From Polyangiaceae bacterium (GTDB taxonomy: Bacteria; Myxococcota_A; Polyangia; Polyangiales; Polyangiaceae): a DNA stretch of 64,000 bases. This document shows positions 45,375 through 54,038 of the stretch, in pieces (the first letter of the stretch is position 1; each line of letters begins with the position of its first letter). The stretch is taken from assembly GCA_025353725.1 (NCBI GenBank), contig JANXOF010000037.1, forward strand, positions 124,001 through 188,000, written 5' to 3'. Made by a program: the position numbers and the translations under genes. The notes beneath the pieces are model-generated. The model did not search any database and was not told the origin of the DNA. It saw nothing but the letters and a program-made list of their open reading frames with translations.

Positions 45375-46382
45375 ATGATGTCAAGAGAAACAGCCGAGGG
45401 CGCGGGCAGGCCTGCTCGCGCGCTCGCGGGTGCGCCGATCCGCGTGGTCGCGAATCGTACCGGAATCTCTCCTGACACGCTGCGCGTTTGGGAACGTCGG
45501 TACGGCTTTCCGCGTCCGCTGCGAACTTCTGGGGGGACTCGAGTCTACTTGGAAAGTGACGTTGAGCGGCTTCACCTGATCGCGCTGGCGGTCCACGTTG
45601 GCTTTCGTCCGGGCGAAGTGGTCAACCTCGAGCAGGCGGACCTCGTCAAGCTCGTCGACGCCTCCATGGTCGACGCAGGGCTCGAGCAAGCGGGCCCTCG
45701 CCGAAAGATTCGTCGTGACGCCACCTCGGTCGACGCGCCCGCCCCAGCCCTCCCGACCGTGGACTCGGTCATGGCTTCGCTTATGTCGGATGACATTGTC
45801 GGCTTCCGTTCGCTTTTGCGCGTTGCGGCTCTTGCCCTCGGTTCCAGCGCTTTTGTCACGGAACTCGCGCACCCGTTCGCCGTTTTGGTGGGAGACCGTT
45901 GGGCGAGTGGCCGGCTCGATGTGAGGCACGAGCACATCGCGACGGCGTGCCTAACGTCCCAGCTCCACTGCCTGCGGAGTGCGCTTGACGACATCGAGGA
46001 GTCGCCGACCGTGGTGATGGCGACGCTTCCGGGGGACACGCACGCCCTCGGCATCGAGATGGTAGCCGTACAGCTAGCCGCGAACCGAGCCGCTCCTCGC
46101 GTGCTCGGCGCAGACACGCCACCCGAGCAAATTGTCGAGGCAGCCCGAGCACTTGGAGCGAGTGCCGTGGGTCTCTCGATTTCCGCAAGCTCGGCCCTTC
46201 GATCGGCATCCCGCGCGGCGCTTTGGCTCGCTGAGGCGCTTCCACCGAACGTCGAGCTTTGGTTGGGAGGTGGGGGCGCGAGCGCCGTCGCTCCTGCGGT
46301 CCCTGAAGCCATCCTCGTTTCGACGTGGTTGAATCTCGACACTGCCCTTACGGCACTTCGCGCGAAGCAAACCCCGCGCTGA
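45375..46382 (+). CDS. CarH/LitR-type MerR regulator with B12-binding domain
   Basis: 335 residues. An N-terminal MerR helix-turn-helix (about 22-90: IRVVANRTGISPDTLRVWERRYGFP) is joined by a linker (95-135) to a four-helix plus Rossmann cobalamin-binding module. The light-sensing signature W-x9-EH is exact (W176 to E186-H187, WASGRLDVRHEH) and the lower-ligand motif GDTHALG places His at 223. In Thermus CarH the residue after the Trp is His and forms the light-state bis-His bond; here it is Ala. It is probably an adenosylcobalamin-dependent repressor and light sensor, divergent from fas1. ATG 45378 is an alternative start. Confidence 0.88.
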   Translation: MMSRETAEGAGRPARALAGAPIRVVANRTGISPDTLRVWERRYGFPRPLRTSGGTRVYLESDVERLHLIALAVHVGFRPGEVVNLEQADLVKLVDASMVDAGLEQAGPRRKIRRDATSVDAPAPALPTVDSVMASLMSDDIVGFRSLLRVAALALGSSAFVTELAHPFAVLVGDRWASGRLDVRHEHIATACLTSQLHCLRSALDDIEESPTVVMATLPGDTHALGIEMVAVQLAANRAAPRVLGADTPPEQIVEAARALGASAVGLSISASSALRSASRAALWLAEALPPNVELWLGGGGASAVAPAVPEAILVSTWLNLDTALTALRAKQTPR

Positions 46383-46400
46383 GCCGTCGAGGAGGACGGG

Positions 46401-47489
46401 TCACAACAGGTCGGTGCGGCCTGAGGCTCGGAGAGCCTCGACGACGAGGCGAACGTCTTGCGAACGCTCGCGAGGAAGGATGAGAATCGCATCTTCGGTC
46501 TCGACTACGACGAGGTCGCTCACGCCGACAAGCGCTACGACCTTTTTCCCTTTTCCCGACGTACGAACCAAGTTGCGCTTCGCGTCGATGGCCACGCTCC
46601 CGACCGCGAGCGTGTTGCCCGAGCTGTCCTGCGCACCGAGCTCCCATGCCGACTGCCAGCTGCCGACGTCGTTCCAGCCGAAGTCGCCGGGAACTACCGC
46701 GAGGCCTTCGGCTTTCTCCATCACTCCGTGGTCGATGGACACGCTTGGCAGAGTGGGAAAGATTCGCCGTACAGTTTCGGCTTCCGTCCCGTTTCGAGCC
46801 GCCTCGTCGATCGTTGTGATGCCCTCCGACAACGCGGGCAGGTGATCCTTCACGAGCTGCGCCATGTCGCTCGCGCGGAAGAAAAACATTCCTGCATTCC
46901 ACAGGTGTTTTCCGCTGCGATAAAAGCCTTCAGCACCCGCCCGATCAGGCTTTTCGACGAAGCGAACGACACGCTTCGCGTGACCTGCGGTGTCGCCGAG
47001 AGCCTCACCGACTTCGATGTAGCCGTAGCCTGTTTCCGGGCGCGTGGGCACGATTCCGACCGTGGTTACGCGTCCGCTCGAAGCCGTTTCGATGGCCCGT
47101 TCCAGGACGCGTCGAAACTCTCCTTCGTCCGTGATGAAGTGGTCGCTGGGGAGCACCATGACCCGTGCTTCCGGGTCGAGCCGCGCGACGGTTGCGGTTG
47201 CCCATGCAATGCACGGGGCCGTGTTGCGCGGTGCTGGCTCACTTAGAATGTGTGATCGCGGTACGCCAGGCACGGCGTTCGCCGTGGCTTCGGCTAAGTG
47301 CTCGCCGGTGACCACCACGATGCGGTCTGCGGGAACGAGCGGAGCAAGTCTTCGAACGGTCGCAGCCAAGAGGCTCTCTTCGCCGTCGCCCGCGAGGGGC
47401 AAGAGTTGCTTGGGGCGTAGCAAGCGGGAGGCCGGCCAAAACCTCGTGCCTGCGCCTCCTGCCATGATGACCGCGTAAACGTTCGACAT
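46401..47489 (-). CDS. manC: Mannose-1-phosphate guanylyltransferase (GMP type)
   Basis: 362 residues of nucleotidyltransferase only; the isomerase domain of bifunctional ManC is absent. The signature GGAGTRFWPASR begins near residue 11, followed by RPKQLLPL, a metal-binding LPSDHFI, GYGYIEVGEAL, VRFVEKPDRAGA and WNAGMFFF. It makes GDP-mannose for polysaccharides, matching the two glycosyltransferases at 17-19 kb. ATG 47489 is preferred; the frame is open to ATG 47501. It converges on the CarH-like gene with an 18-base gap. Confidence 0.93.
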   Translation of the reverse strand: MSNVYAVIMAGGAGTRFWPASRLLRPKQLLPLAGDGEESLLAATVRRLAPLVPADRIVVVTGEHLAEATANAVPGVPRSHILSEPAPRNTAPCIAWATATVARLDPEARVMVLPSDHFITDEGEFRRVLERAIETASSGRVTTVGIVPTRPETGYGYIEVGEALGDTAGHAKRVVRFVEKPDRAGAEGFYRSGKHLWNAGMFFFRASDMAQLVKDHLPALSEGITTIDEAARNGTEAETVRRIFPTLPSVSIDHGVMEKAEGLAVVPGDFGWNDVGSWQSAWELGAQDSSGNTLAVGSVAIDAKRNLVRTSGKGKKVVALVGVSDLVVVETEDAILILPRERSQDVRLVVEALRASGRTDLL

Positions 47490-47662
47490 CGGCACGAGCA
47501 TCGCACAAAAAAGGCTGAAAAGTCGCGCGCGAGAGGTGTCCTCCCCTATATCCCTCGGACTGCGTGCTTTCGGCCAACTCCACCCCCTCCGCTAGTCTCA
47601 ACTCTGGCCCTCGCCCTGGGGCCAGCTTGCGCTTTTGGCCGTTGGGAAACGGACTGCGCGCC

Positions 47663-49504
47663 GTGCGCGTGACGAAGATTCTCCTGGCGCGACTAGTCGC
47701 GTGCGTAGGTCTCTTGGCCGTAGTGGTTCTGTCGTCTGTCGGATGCGAAAGTGCGGAGGCGCCGTCACTCATCGAAGTCAGAGGGGTTTCGCCGCGCGAG
47801 ATCGAGGTGGGTGACCGAGTGGAGCTCCGAGGCTCTGGATTTCCCCAAGGCCGCGCCGCACGCGTCACGTTTCGCGGTGCTCTTTCTCACCCGGGTCAGC
47901 CTACGGCCGGCGGCGTGACTATTGAGGTTGAGGGACTTGTCGTCAGCGGGGATCTCATTGAATTCGTTGTGGGTCAGTCGCTCGTCGAGGAGTTTTGCGG
48001 GCGTGACGATCGCGCGACGCACGGCACGCTTTTCGGCGAGGTCGAGGTAGCGTTCGCTTCGCGTTCACCGGCCGCACCACCGATCAGCGGCGTGATGCAC
48101 GGCCTTAATCTCGACGTGACCCCCTCGTCGGTCCGCGCGGCCGTTCTGGAGTCCCGGCGTGCTGAAGCGGCTCGAGTAATCGCGTTTTTAGGAGTCACGC
48201 CGGGTGCCGTGTCGTCGCGCGGCCTGCCGATCGAAGCTCTCGTTTCGGGTTCGCCCGGTGAACGGGCAGGGTTCCGAGTCGGAGACGTCATCCGCCGCGT
48301 CGATGGTGTCCGCGTGCGCGAAACGTCCGACGTCGCGCCAGCTTCTTCCCGAAGCGCGCAGTTTACTCTCGTCCGGGCGAGCGCGGGCAACGAGGAGACG
48401 CTCACGGTAGCGATGCTCGGGTACGCGGGCGAGCGCATCCCGGTGGAGTACGGCGCGGCATTCCTTGTCGTGGGACTCGCGCTTGCCGCACTCCTCATCC
48501 TCGTTGTTCCCTCACCGACGCCGGCCACGGCGCTCGAAGTTCGCCTCGCGCGCTGGTTGCGCGTGGGGGGACTCGCGCGCTCGGCGCGGACGTTTTTCGG
48601 TCGCGGCCCACGAGCGTTGGGGTTTGCCCTCGCGTCCAGTCTCATCGGCACGTTTGCGCTCGGTCCCCAGGTTGTCAGTGCGGATTTCGACGGCGCAGTG
48701 CTCCTCGTCGCCTCCCTCGGGCTGCTCTTCGCGTCGCAGGCCTCATCGGCCACGAATACCGCGCGTAACCTATCGTACTCAGTCCGCGCTCTCGTGTGGG
48801 TGGATGTAACGTTTGCGGGCGTCGTGCTTGCGGCATCACTTGGGGGGATCGTCGTACACGGTGGCGCCTTCCGGCTCGCGGAGATCGTACGATCGCAGGG
48901 GGGCGCGCCTTGGGAGTTTGCGGCGTTCCGCGAGCCCTCCGCGTGCGTGCTTGCGTTCGCTTATCTCGGCGCGCTTTTCGTTTTTCTTCGTGCACGCGAA
49001 AGCGGCTCCCTCGCGGACGATTCTTGGGACGCCGGCGTGGTGGGATCGGAGACGCCACCGCTTACGCGGCCGGAGGAACTAACTCGTGGGCTTGAACGAA
49101 TGGGCCTGCTGCTGGCTTCGGCGCTAGGCGTCGTTGCGTTTTTTGGCGGCTGGCAGCTCCCGGGGGCCGTCGAGCCGCGCTCGCTGGCCCTACACCTGGC
49201 TTCCGCGTTGGTGTTCGTGGCCAAAACATGGGCACTTGCCGCCGGCGTTTTGGGAGCCTCGTCGCTCGCACCAAAGTGGAGCGCTCGGGAGGCACGAACG
49301 TTTTTGATTCGCCGCCTTCTCAGTGCGCTCGGTCTTGGGGCGTGCCTCATCGCAATCTCGCGAACGCTTGCGCCTAGCGAAGCGCTCGAGCGAGTGGTCG
49401 GTATGACGGTGATGACAGCGTGCATTCTCTTCGTGTTACGGGCGATAGTGCGAATTCGCACGGCCATCCGACGGCCGGAGCTTCACGCAAGCCCGTTCCT
49501 TTGA
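47663..49504 (+). CDS. Divergent NuoH-like membrane protein with IPT and PDZ domains
   Basis: 613 residues from GTG 47663 (GTG 47564 and 47669 are alternatives). A lipoprotein-like signal ends in SSVGC. Then comes an IPT/TIG-like Ig fold (about 30-145; IEVRGVSPREIEVGDRVELRG), a PDZ domain (about 169-253; LVSGSPGERAGFRVGDVIRRVDG), and eight or so helices resembling complex I subunit H. NuoH-like blocks are GGAPWEFAAFREPSACVLAF and ERMGLLLASALGVVAFFGGW, then FVAKTWALAAGVL. The NuoH acidic quinone loop (APFD-PEAE) is replaced by an unrelated stretch. First of three complex-I-like genes. Confidence 0.72.
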   Translation: MRVTKILLARLVACVGLLAVVVLSSVGCESAEAPSLIEVRGVSPREIEVGDRVELRGSGFPQGRAARVTFRGALSHPGQPTAGGVTIEVEGLVVSGDLIEFVVGQSLVEEFCGRDDRATHGTLFGEVEVAFASRSPAAPPISGVMHGLNLDVTPSSVRAAVLESRRAEAARVIAFLGVTPGAVSSRGLPIEALVSGSPGERAGFRVGDVIRRVDGVRVRETSDVAPASSRSAQFTLVRASAGNEETLTVAMLGYAGERIPVEYGAAFLVVGLALAALLILVVPSPTPATALEVRLARWLRVGGLARSARTFFGRGPRALGFALASSLIGTFALGPQVVSADFDGAVLLVASLGLLFASQASSATNTARNLSYSVRALVWVDVTFAGVVLAASLGGIVVHGGAFRLAEIVRSQGGAPWEFAAFREPSACVLAFAYLGALFVFLRARESGSLADDSWDAGVVGSETPPLTRPEELTRGLERMGLLLASALGVVAFFGGWQLPGAVEPRSLALHLASALVFVAKTWALAAGVLGASSLAPKWSAREARTFLIRRLLSALGLGACLIAISRTLAPSEALERVVGMTVMTACILFVLRAIVRIRTAIRRPELHASPFL

Positions 49505-49573
49505 AGCGCTTCGAGTTTGCCCCGGTCGCGGCATTGCTTGTCGCTCGTCTCGCGATTTCTGTAGCCTGACGCG

Positions 49574-51751
49574 ATGGTGGAGACCGCGGGCATGCTCACG
49601 ATCGTCGAGCCGAGCTCGTCACTCGTGGGGCTCGTCGTTCTGCCACTCGCTTGGGCGGCTCTCGCCGCCGTCGCGGTCCTTCGAGCCAAGGGAAGCTTAG
49701 CCGCCGTTCGCGTCACTCGTATTAACCTGTTCGCTGTTTTAGCGGCCGGTGGAACGTTAGGCCTTTCCGTCTTCCACTTGGTGCGCGCGGCGCAAAGGAC
49801 GACGGACCATGTTGCTACGCAACATCTGGCGCAACTCGCGCGGCTCGGCCAGCTTGACCTCTCTATCGACTTGGAGCGGACGCGACTGACGGCCACGTGT
49901 GCGTTCCTTGTTGCGCTTCTTGCCTTTGCAGCGGTGCTTCAAGCGCTGTTCCGCCGCGACCTCGGTGTCCTTGTTCAGCTCGGATGGACCGGGCTCGCGG
50001 CGAGTGCGGCGTTCCTCGTGGTGCTTTCCGCAGATCTGGCGTCCGTTGCCTTGGGACTGCCGCTCGTGACGCTCGCTTCGTGGGGGCTTGCGCGGGGCGG
50101 CCTCGGCGCCGTTGGTCGTCCGTCTGCGGTCGCCTTAGCCCTCGCAGGAAACGTGGCCGTGGTCTTTGGCGCCTGGGTGCTTTTCTGGTCGCTTGGCGGC
50201 GCCTTTAGCCCTTCGGGCTACATGCCGGATCCCCATCCTCGTTTCGCCTTGGTCGAGGTACCTAGCGTGGTTCGCGCCGAGGGGACGTCGACGGTGTCTC
50301 TCACCACGTACGTAGGCGCGATGGTGAGCTCCGACGAAGGGCCGCCGCTTCCTGGCGAACCTCTTTTGTCGCCCTTTACGCTTACGCTCCCGCCGGGGAC
50401 GTATTCGTTTCAAATCGAAGCCGGTGCGGCGACAGCCGACATCGTGGTCTCGCGCGTGACGCTCGCCGCGGGTCGCAGTTACGTCCTCGCACCGTACGGA
50501 TCGACGACGAGTTTTCGCGTTCTCGCCGATCAATTCGCCGTTCCAACACAAGCGCCTTCAGGCTCCAACGCGCTCTTTGCGCCTAGCGCATTGGCGTCGC
50601 GAAGGCTCGCTGGCATCGCTGTTCTGACGTGGGTAGTTGGCCTGTTCGTGCTCGCGATGCTCCTCCGTCTCGCGACCGTCGTCACGAGCGAAGGCCGAGG
50701 CATCGGGTTTGCCATCGACGCGATCCCGCTGCTGCTCGTCGTCATGCGCCTGGCGCCACTTCTGACGCACGACGCCGCCGCCGTACTCGCGATTTTGCCG
50801 GCGTGTGCCGCTGTGGCGTTCGCTGCCCGTGCGGCCTCCTCCCGGTCCGCGATGCGCGTGCCGCGCTCGGTACTCGCGGCCCTCGTCGCCGTGGCGGGTA
50901 TGTCGACGCTTCTTGGTGACGCGTCAGGCGCCCTGTCTCTTTTAGTACCGTCGACGCTCGGGGCGGTGGCTGCGGCGGCTGCCCTCGAAGCTGAAGTCGA
51001 AGCAAGGTGGCTCGGTTTAACGTGTGTGGCGGTGGCGGGGATCCTTCCGGGCGTTGGCGCATCCTTCGGTCTCGCCTCGGCGGCGGCGAGCACGTTCGGC
51101 GTGAGCGCGTCAGGACAACGTTGGGGGTGGGTCCTCGCGCCCCTCTTGACCAGCGTGGTGCTTCTCGACGCGCTCGGGTTGTTTCGCATGTATGATGCAA
51201 ATATTCGTTCTCGTTCGACGGTGGTAGCGCCGCGTGGGGCGCGGTGGTTGGTCGGCACGCTTGCCGTGGCCACGGCGCTCGTCGGATCGGTTCTCGGTGG
51301 CGGTACGTCCACGTTTGGCGGGCGCTTCGTTCCCGTCGCCCGTCGACTTGTCGGAGGGGGTGGAGCCTCCTATGAAGGGCCGCAACTCGCGGCAGCCGGC
51401 CTTGCATTTACCGTGGCGGCCGCAGCGCTGGGACTTGCTTGCGCGCGGCGAGCTTCACGAACGCAGGCTATTCCTGAGTGGGTCGCCGCGCTTGGCGCGC
51501 TCGGTCGTCGGGGAACTCGCGGCCTTGAGGTTAGCGAGTCGCTTCTGCGCTTCTTTGCGCGCTCGGTGGTGATTATGAACGACGATGTCATCGACGACGT
51601 TAGCGATTTTGTCGGTGGCGCCTTCCATCGCTTTCGCGGGCGCGGCCTTCACGGTCCGAGCGCGGCTGAAGCACGGGCAAAATTGATTTTTTTGTGGCTG
51701 ATGGTCACGCTTGCGGGAGCGATTGTTGGCTCGTCGCTGGTCCGCGGCTGA
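49574..51751 (+). CDS. Divergent NuoL-like antiporter-fold protein with periplasmic insert
   Basis: 725 residues, about 14 helices. NuoL resemblance is visible in LSADLASVALGLPLVTLASW (NuoL helix 5, with the essential Glu replaced by Pro), VVMRLAPLLTHDAAAVLAI (helix 8 region) and a C-terminal VVIMNDDVIDDVSDFVGGA like the NuoL tail. Between helices 6 and 7 (about 209-335) a soluble beta-rich domain is inserted (LPPGTYSFQIEAG, AAGRSYVLAPYG); in NuoL this loop is periplasmic. The lysines of the half-channels were not found. Lies 69 bases after the NuoH-like gene and 2 bases before the NuoM-like gene. Confidence 0.68.
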   Translation: MVETAGMLTIVEPSSSLVGLVVLPLAWAALAAVAVLRAKGSLAAVRVTRINLFAVLAAGGTLGLSVFHLVRAAQRTTDHVATQHLAQLARLGQLDLSIDLERTRLTATCAFLVALLAFAAVLQALFRRDLGVLVQLGWTGLAASAAFLVVLSADLASVALGLPLVTLASWGLARGGLGAVGRPSAVALALAGNVAVVFGAWVLFWSLGGAFSPSGYMPDPHPRFALVEVPSVVRAEGTSTVSLTTYVGAMVSSDEGPPLPGEPLLSPFTLTLPPGTYSFQIEAGAATADIVVSRVTLAAGRSYVLAPYGSTTSFRVLADQFAVPTQAPSGSNALFAPSALASRRLAGIAVLTWVVGLFVLAMLLRLATVVTSEGRGIGFAIDAIPLLLVVMRLAPLLTHDAAAVLAILPACAAVAFAARAASSRSAMRVPRSVLAALVAVAGMSTLLGDASGALSLLVPSTLGAVAAAAALEAEVEARWLGLTCVAVAGILPGVGASFGLASAAASTFGVSASGQRWGWVLAPLLTSVVLLDALGLFRMYDANIRSRSTVVAPRGARWLVGTLAVATALVGSVLGGGTSTFGGRFVPVARRLVGGGGASYEGPQLAAAGLAFTVAAAALGLACARRASRTQAIPEWVAALGALGRRGTRGLEVSESLLRFFARSVVIMNDDVIDDVSDFVGGAFHRFRGRGLHGPSAAEARAKLIFLWLMVTLAGAIVGSSLVRG

Positions 51752-51753
51752 GC

Positions 51754-53901
51754 ATGACACGCGCGTTTTATTTCAACGTTGCCTCGGGCGCCTCCCGGTC
51801 ATCCTTCTTCGGAAGGGGCGTCTTGCGCCTTTTGTTCGCGTTGGCATTAGCGTTCACGAGTCTGACTCTCTGTCTCTGCGTCATGACTCGTTCGGCAAAC
51901 GCAGAGAGTTTGCGCCGCGTCGGCCTGGTTCGATTGGAGGCGCCCTCCCACGGACCGCTTCACCTGATTCCTGGCGTTGGGGGGTTTAGCGCTGAGTTCT
52001 CGATTGCAAATGACGGAGCGGAGCCGCTCATCGTGTCACGTATCGCGGCGTTGGACCCGCGCGCGCCACCGAAGCTTATCGCCCGACTCGTCGACGGAGA
52101 ATTACCTGCAACGATAGCTCCGGGAGCCAAACGCAAGGCGCTGGTTCGGTGGGTACCGGAGACGGGTGTACGGGTTCGCCAGCTCTTCACGCACGTCATC
52201 GTCACGACGTCGGACGAGGAGACGGGAGAAGTCGCGATAGGCGTCCGCGCCCAGCTTCCTGGGCCGCTTGGTCCGCTCGAAGGACGCGTCGTGTCCTTGC
52301 TCGTTGGCATACCGCTGGTCGGGGCACTTCTGACACTGCTGCTCCGCGCGTTGGGCCGACGTGACGACCGAGGATCGCGCCTCGTCGCCGTGACCGCGCT
52401 AGCTATCCAACTCGCCCTCGCGTTGTACGCGTACGCACGCTTTGTCGCGGAGGTCTCGCGATTGGACGGCAATGACGGACTCCAATTCATCGAGCACAGT
52501 CTGTGGATCCGCGCGATCGCGGCCGAAGTGTTTTTCGGCGTAGACGGCACGGCCGTGGGGCCGCTCGTCGCGATAAGTATGGTTGCTTTTCTCGCAATGC
52601 TCCGGGAGCGCCGCTCCACGAGTTCGCAGCCTGAGTACTACGCGGCGTACCTCACCCTCGCGGCGGCCGTGCCCGGTGCTCTGTGCGCGATGGACGGCCT
52701 TTTGTTCGTGCTCTTCACGGCCGTTGCCGCCTTCACCGCCACGCTGCTGGTCAGTCACGAAGGACAGCGCGAACCACGAGCCCGGTCGTTGACGCTCGCC
52801 TTCGTTGCAGGGCTCGCTGTCGTGCTCCTTTCTTGCGCGGTTACCGTCATGTCTCGTTCGTCCGAGGGAGCTTTTTTGGTCGACGGAACGAAAGTATCCA
52901 CAACGTTTAATCTTCCCGAGCTTTCGCGCTTAGCGCTTGGCGCAAGCGCGACGAAGCTCGTTGGGATTCCGGTCGTCAAGCTCGCCTTCGGTTGCGTCCT
53001 GGTCGCGAGCGCCTCGCTGCTCGGCGCCTTTCCCTTTCACTCGTCGCGGGTGGCCGTGCTTTATGAAGCTCCCGCGGCTGTTCGAGTGCTCGTATCCGCC
53101 GCACTACCCACGCTTGGTGTATGCGCTCTCGTTCGATTGGGTTGTAACGCGTTGCCCGAAGGCATGCGTTGGGCATCGGGTGTCGTCGTCGCGCTAGGCG
53201 CGGTCACCGCTGTCTACGGCGCTCTCACGGCATTCGGCCAGACGGATCTCCATCGACTCGCGGCGTCCGCAACGACCGTTCAAGTCGGTTTCGTCTTGGT
53301 CGGCATCGGGTCGCTCACACCGCAAGGTCTGGCGGGTGCGCTCGTGCTCACGACGACACGCGTTTTGACAGGCTCGTTACTTCTCTTACTTGTCGGTATT
53401 GTTCACGATCGCGCGCAAACGAGTGACGTCGTGCGCCTCGCCGGTATCGCCACGCAGATGCGCCAGTGGGCCAGCGTCCTCGTCGTGGCGGCGTTCGGGC
53501 AAGCGGGCGTCATGGGCTTTGCCGGAGCGTGGGGCCCAGTGCTCGCAGTGCTGGGTGCACTTCCGAACTATCCACCGCTTGCTGTCGTCGCCGCTCTCGG
53601 GCTAGTTCTCATCGCCACCTCCCATGTCGCGGCGCTGTCGAAGGTCGTTTTCGGTGACCTCTCCGTCGACTGGGAAACCAATGCACTCTTGGAGCCCTTC
53701 GGCGGGCGGTTCAGGGACCTCACGATGCGCGAGTGGGTGAGTGTTGGGCCGGTCGCACTGACCGTCTTGGTTCTTGGGCTCTGGCCCACTCCGCTTTTCA
53801 CCGTGGTCGCGGGTACCGTGAGTGATCTCACGAACGCACTAAGCCCTCCGGGGACGGAGCAAATTTCCCGACTCGACGGCTTCGGCTTACGCGAGGACTA
53901 A
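51754..53901 (+). CDS. Divergent NuoM-like antiporter-fold protein with N-terminal soluble domain
   Basis: 715 residues. A signal-like N-terminus (about 25-48) is followed by an extracytoplasmic Ig-like domain (about 50-180; FSIANDGAEPLIVSRIAALD, resembling CARDB/ASH folds), then about 14 helices. NuoM-like blocks: FFGVDGTAVGPLVAISM, EYYAAYLTLAAAVPGALCAM, FPFHSSRVAVLYEAPAAVRV and TDLHRLAASATTVQVGFVL. The NuoM helix-5 Glu, helix-7 Lys and helix-8 Lys are replaced (F-T-A, Leu, Thr by eye). ATG 51754 follows the NuoL-like stop by two bases. Confidence 0.7.
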   Translation: MTRAFYFNVASGASRSSFFGRGVLRLLFALALAFTSLTLCLCVMTRSANAESLRRVGLVRLEAPSHGPLHLIPGVGGFSAEFSIANDGAEPLIVSRIAALDPRAPPKLIARLVDGELPATIAPGAKRKALVRWVPETGVRVRQLFTHVIVTTSDEETGEVAIGVRAQLPGPLGPLEGRVVSLLVGIPLVGALLTLLLRALGRRDDRGSRLVAVTALAIQLALALYAYARFVAEVSRLDGNDGLQFIEHSLWIRAIAAEVFFGVDGTAVGPLVAISMVAFLAMLRERRSTSSQPEYYAAYLTLAAAVPGALCAMDGLLFVLFTAVAAFTATLLVSHEGQREPRARSLTLAFVAGLAVVLLSCAVTVMSRSSEGAFLVDGTKVSTTFNLPELSRLALGASATKLVGIPVVKLAFGCVLVASASLLGAFPFHSSRVAVLYEAPAAVRVLVSAALPTLGVCALVRLGCNALPEGMRWASGVVVALGAVTAVYGALTAFGQTDLHRLAASATTVQVGFVLVGIGSLTPQGLAGALVLTTTRVLTGSLLLLLVGIVHDRAQTSDVVRLAGIATQMRQWASVLVVAAFGQAGVMGFAGAWGPVLAVLGALPNYPPLAVVAALGLVLIATSHVAALSKVVFGDLSVDWETNALLEPFGGRFRDLTMREWVSVGPVALTVLVLGLWPTPLFTVVAGTVSDLTNALSPPGTEQISRLDGFGLRED

Positions 53902-54038
53902 GTCAACGCTGTGACGTCTCCGCCACGCGAGCGCCTTCGCCAGGCATGCCGCTGTCGGACGTGGGTGCTTCGCGGCGCGGTCTGGCTTTGCGACGAGCGC
54001 GTGCCAAAAACCGCACCGCAAATCCCTAGAATCTCAGA

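Noticed and set aside
45572-46492. 306-codon minus-strand frame opposite the CarH-like gene
   Set aside because: Ser/Ala/Thr-rich antisense product; the plus strand has exact regulatory and B12 motifs.
47663-53901. Reading the NuoH/L/M-like trio as ordinary respiratory complex I
   Set aside because: Other nuo genes are absent nearby and the conserved quinone loop and channel residues are not seen; domain fusions are atypical.
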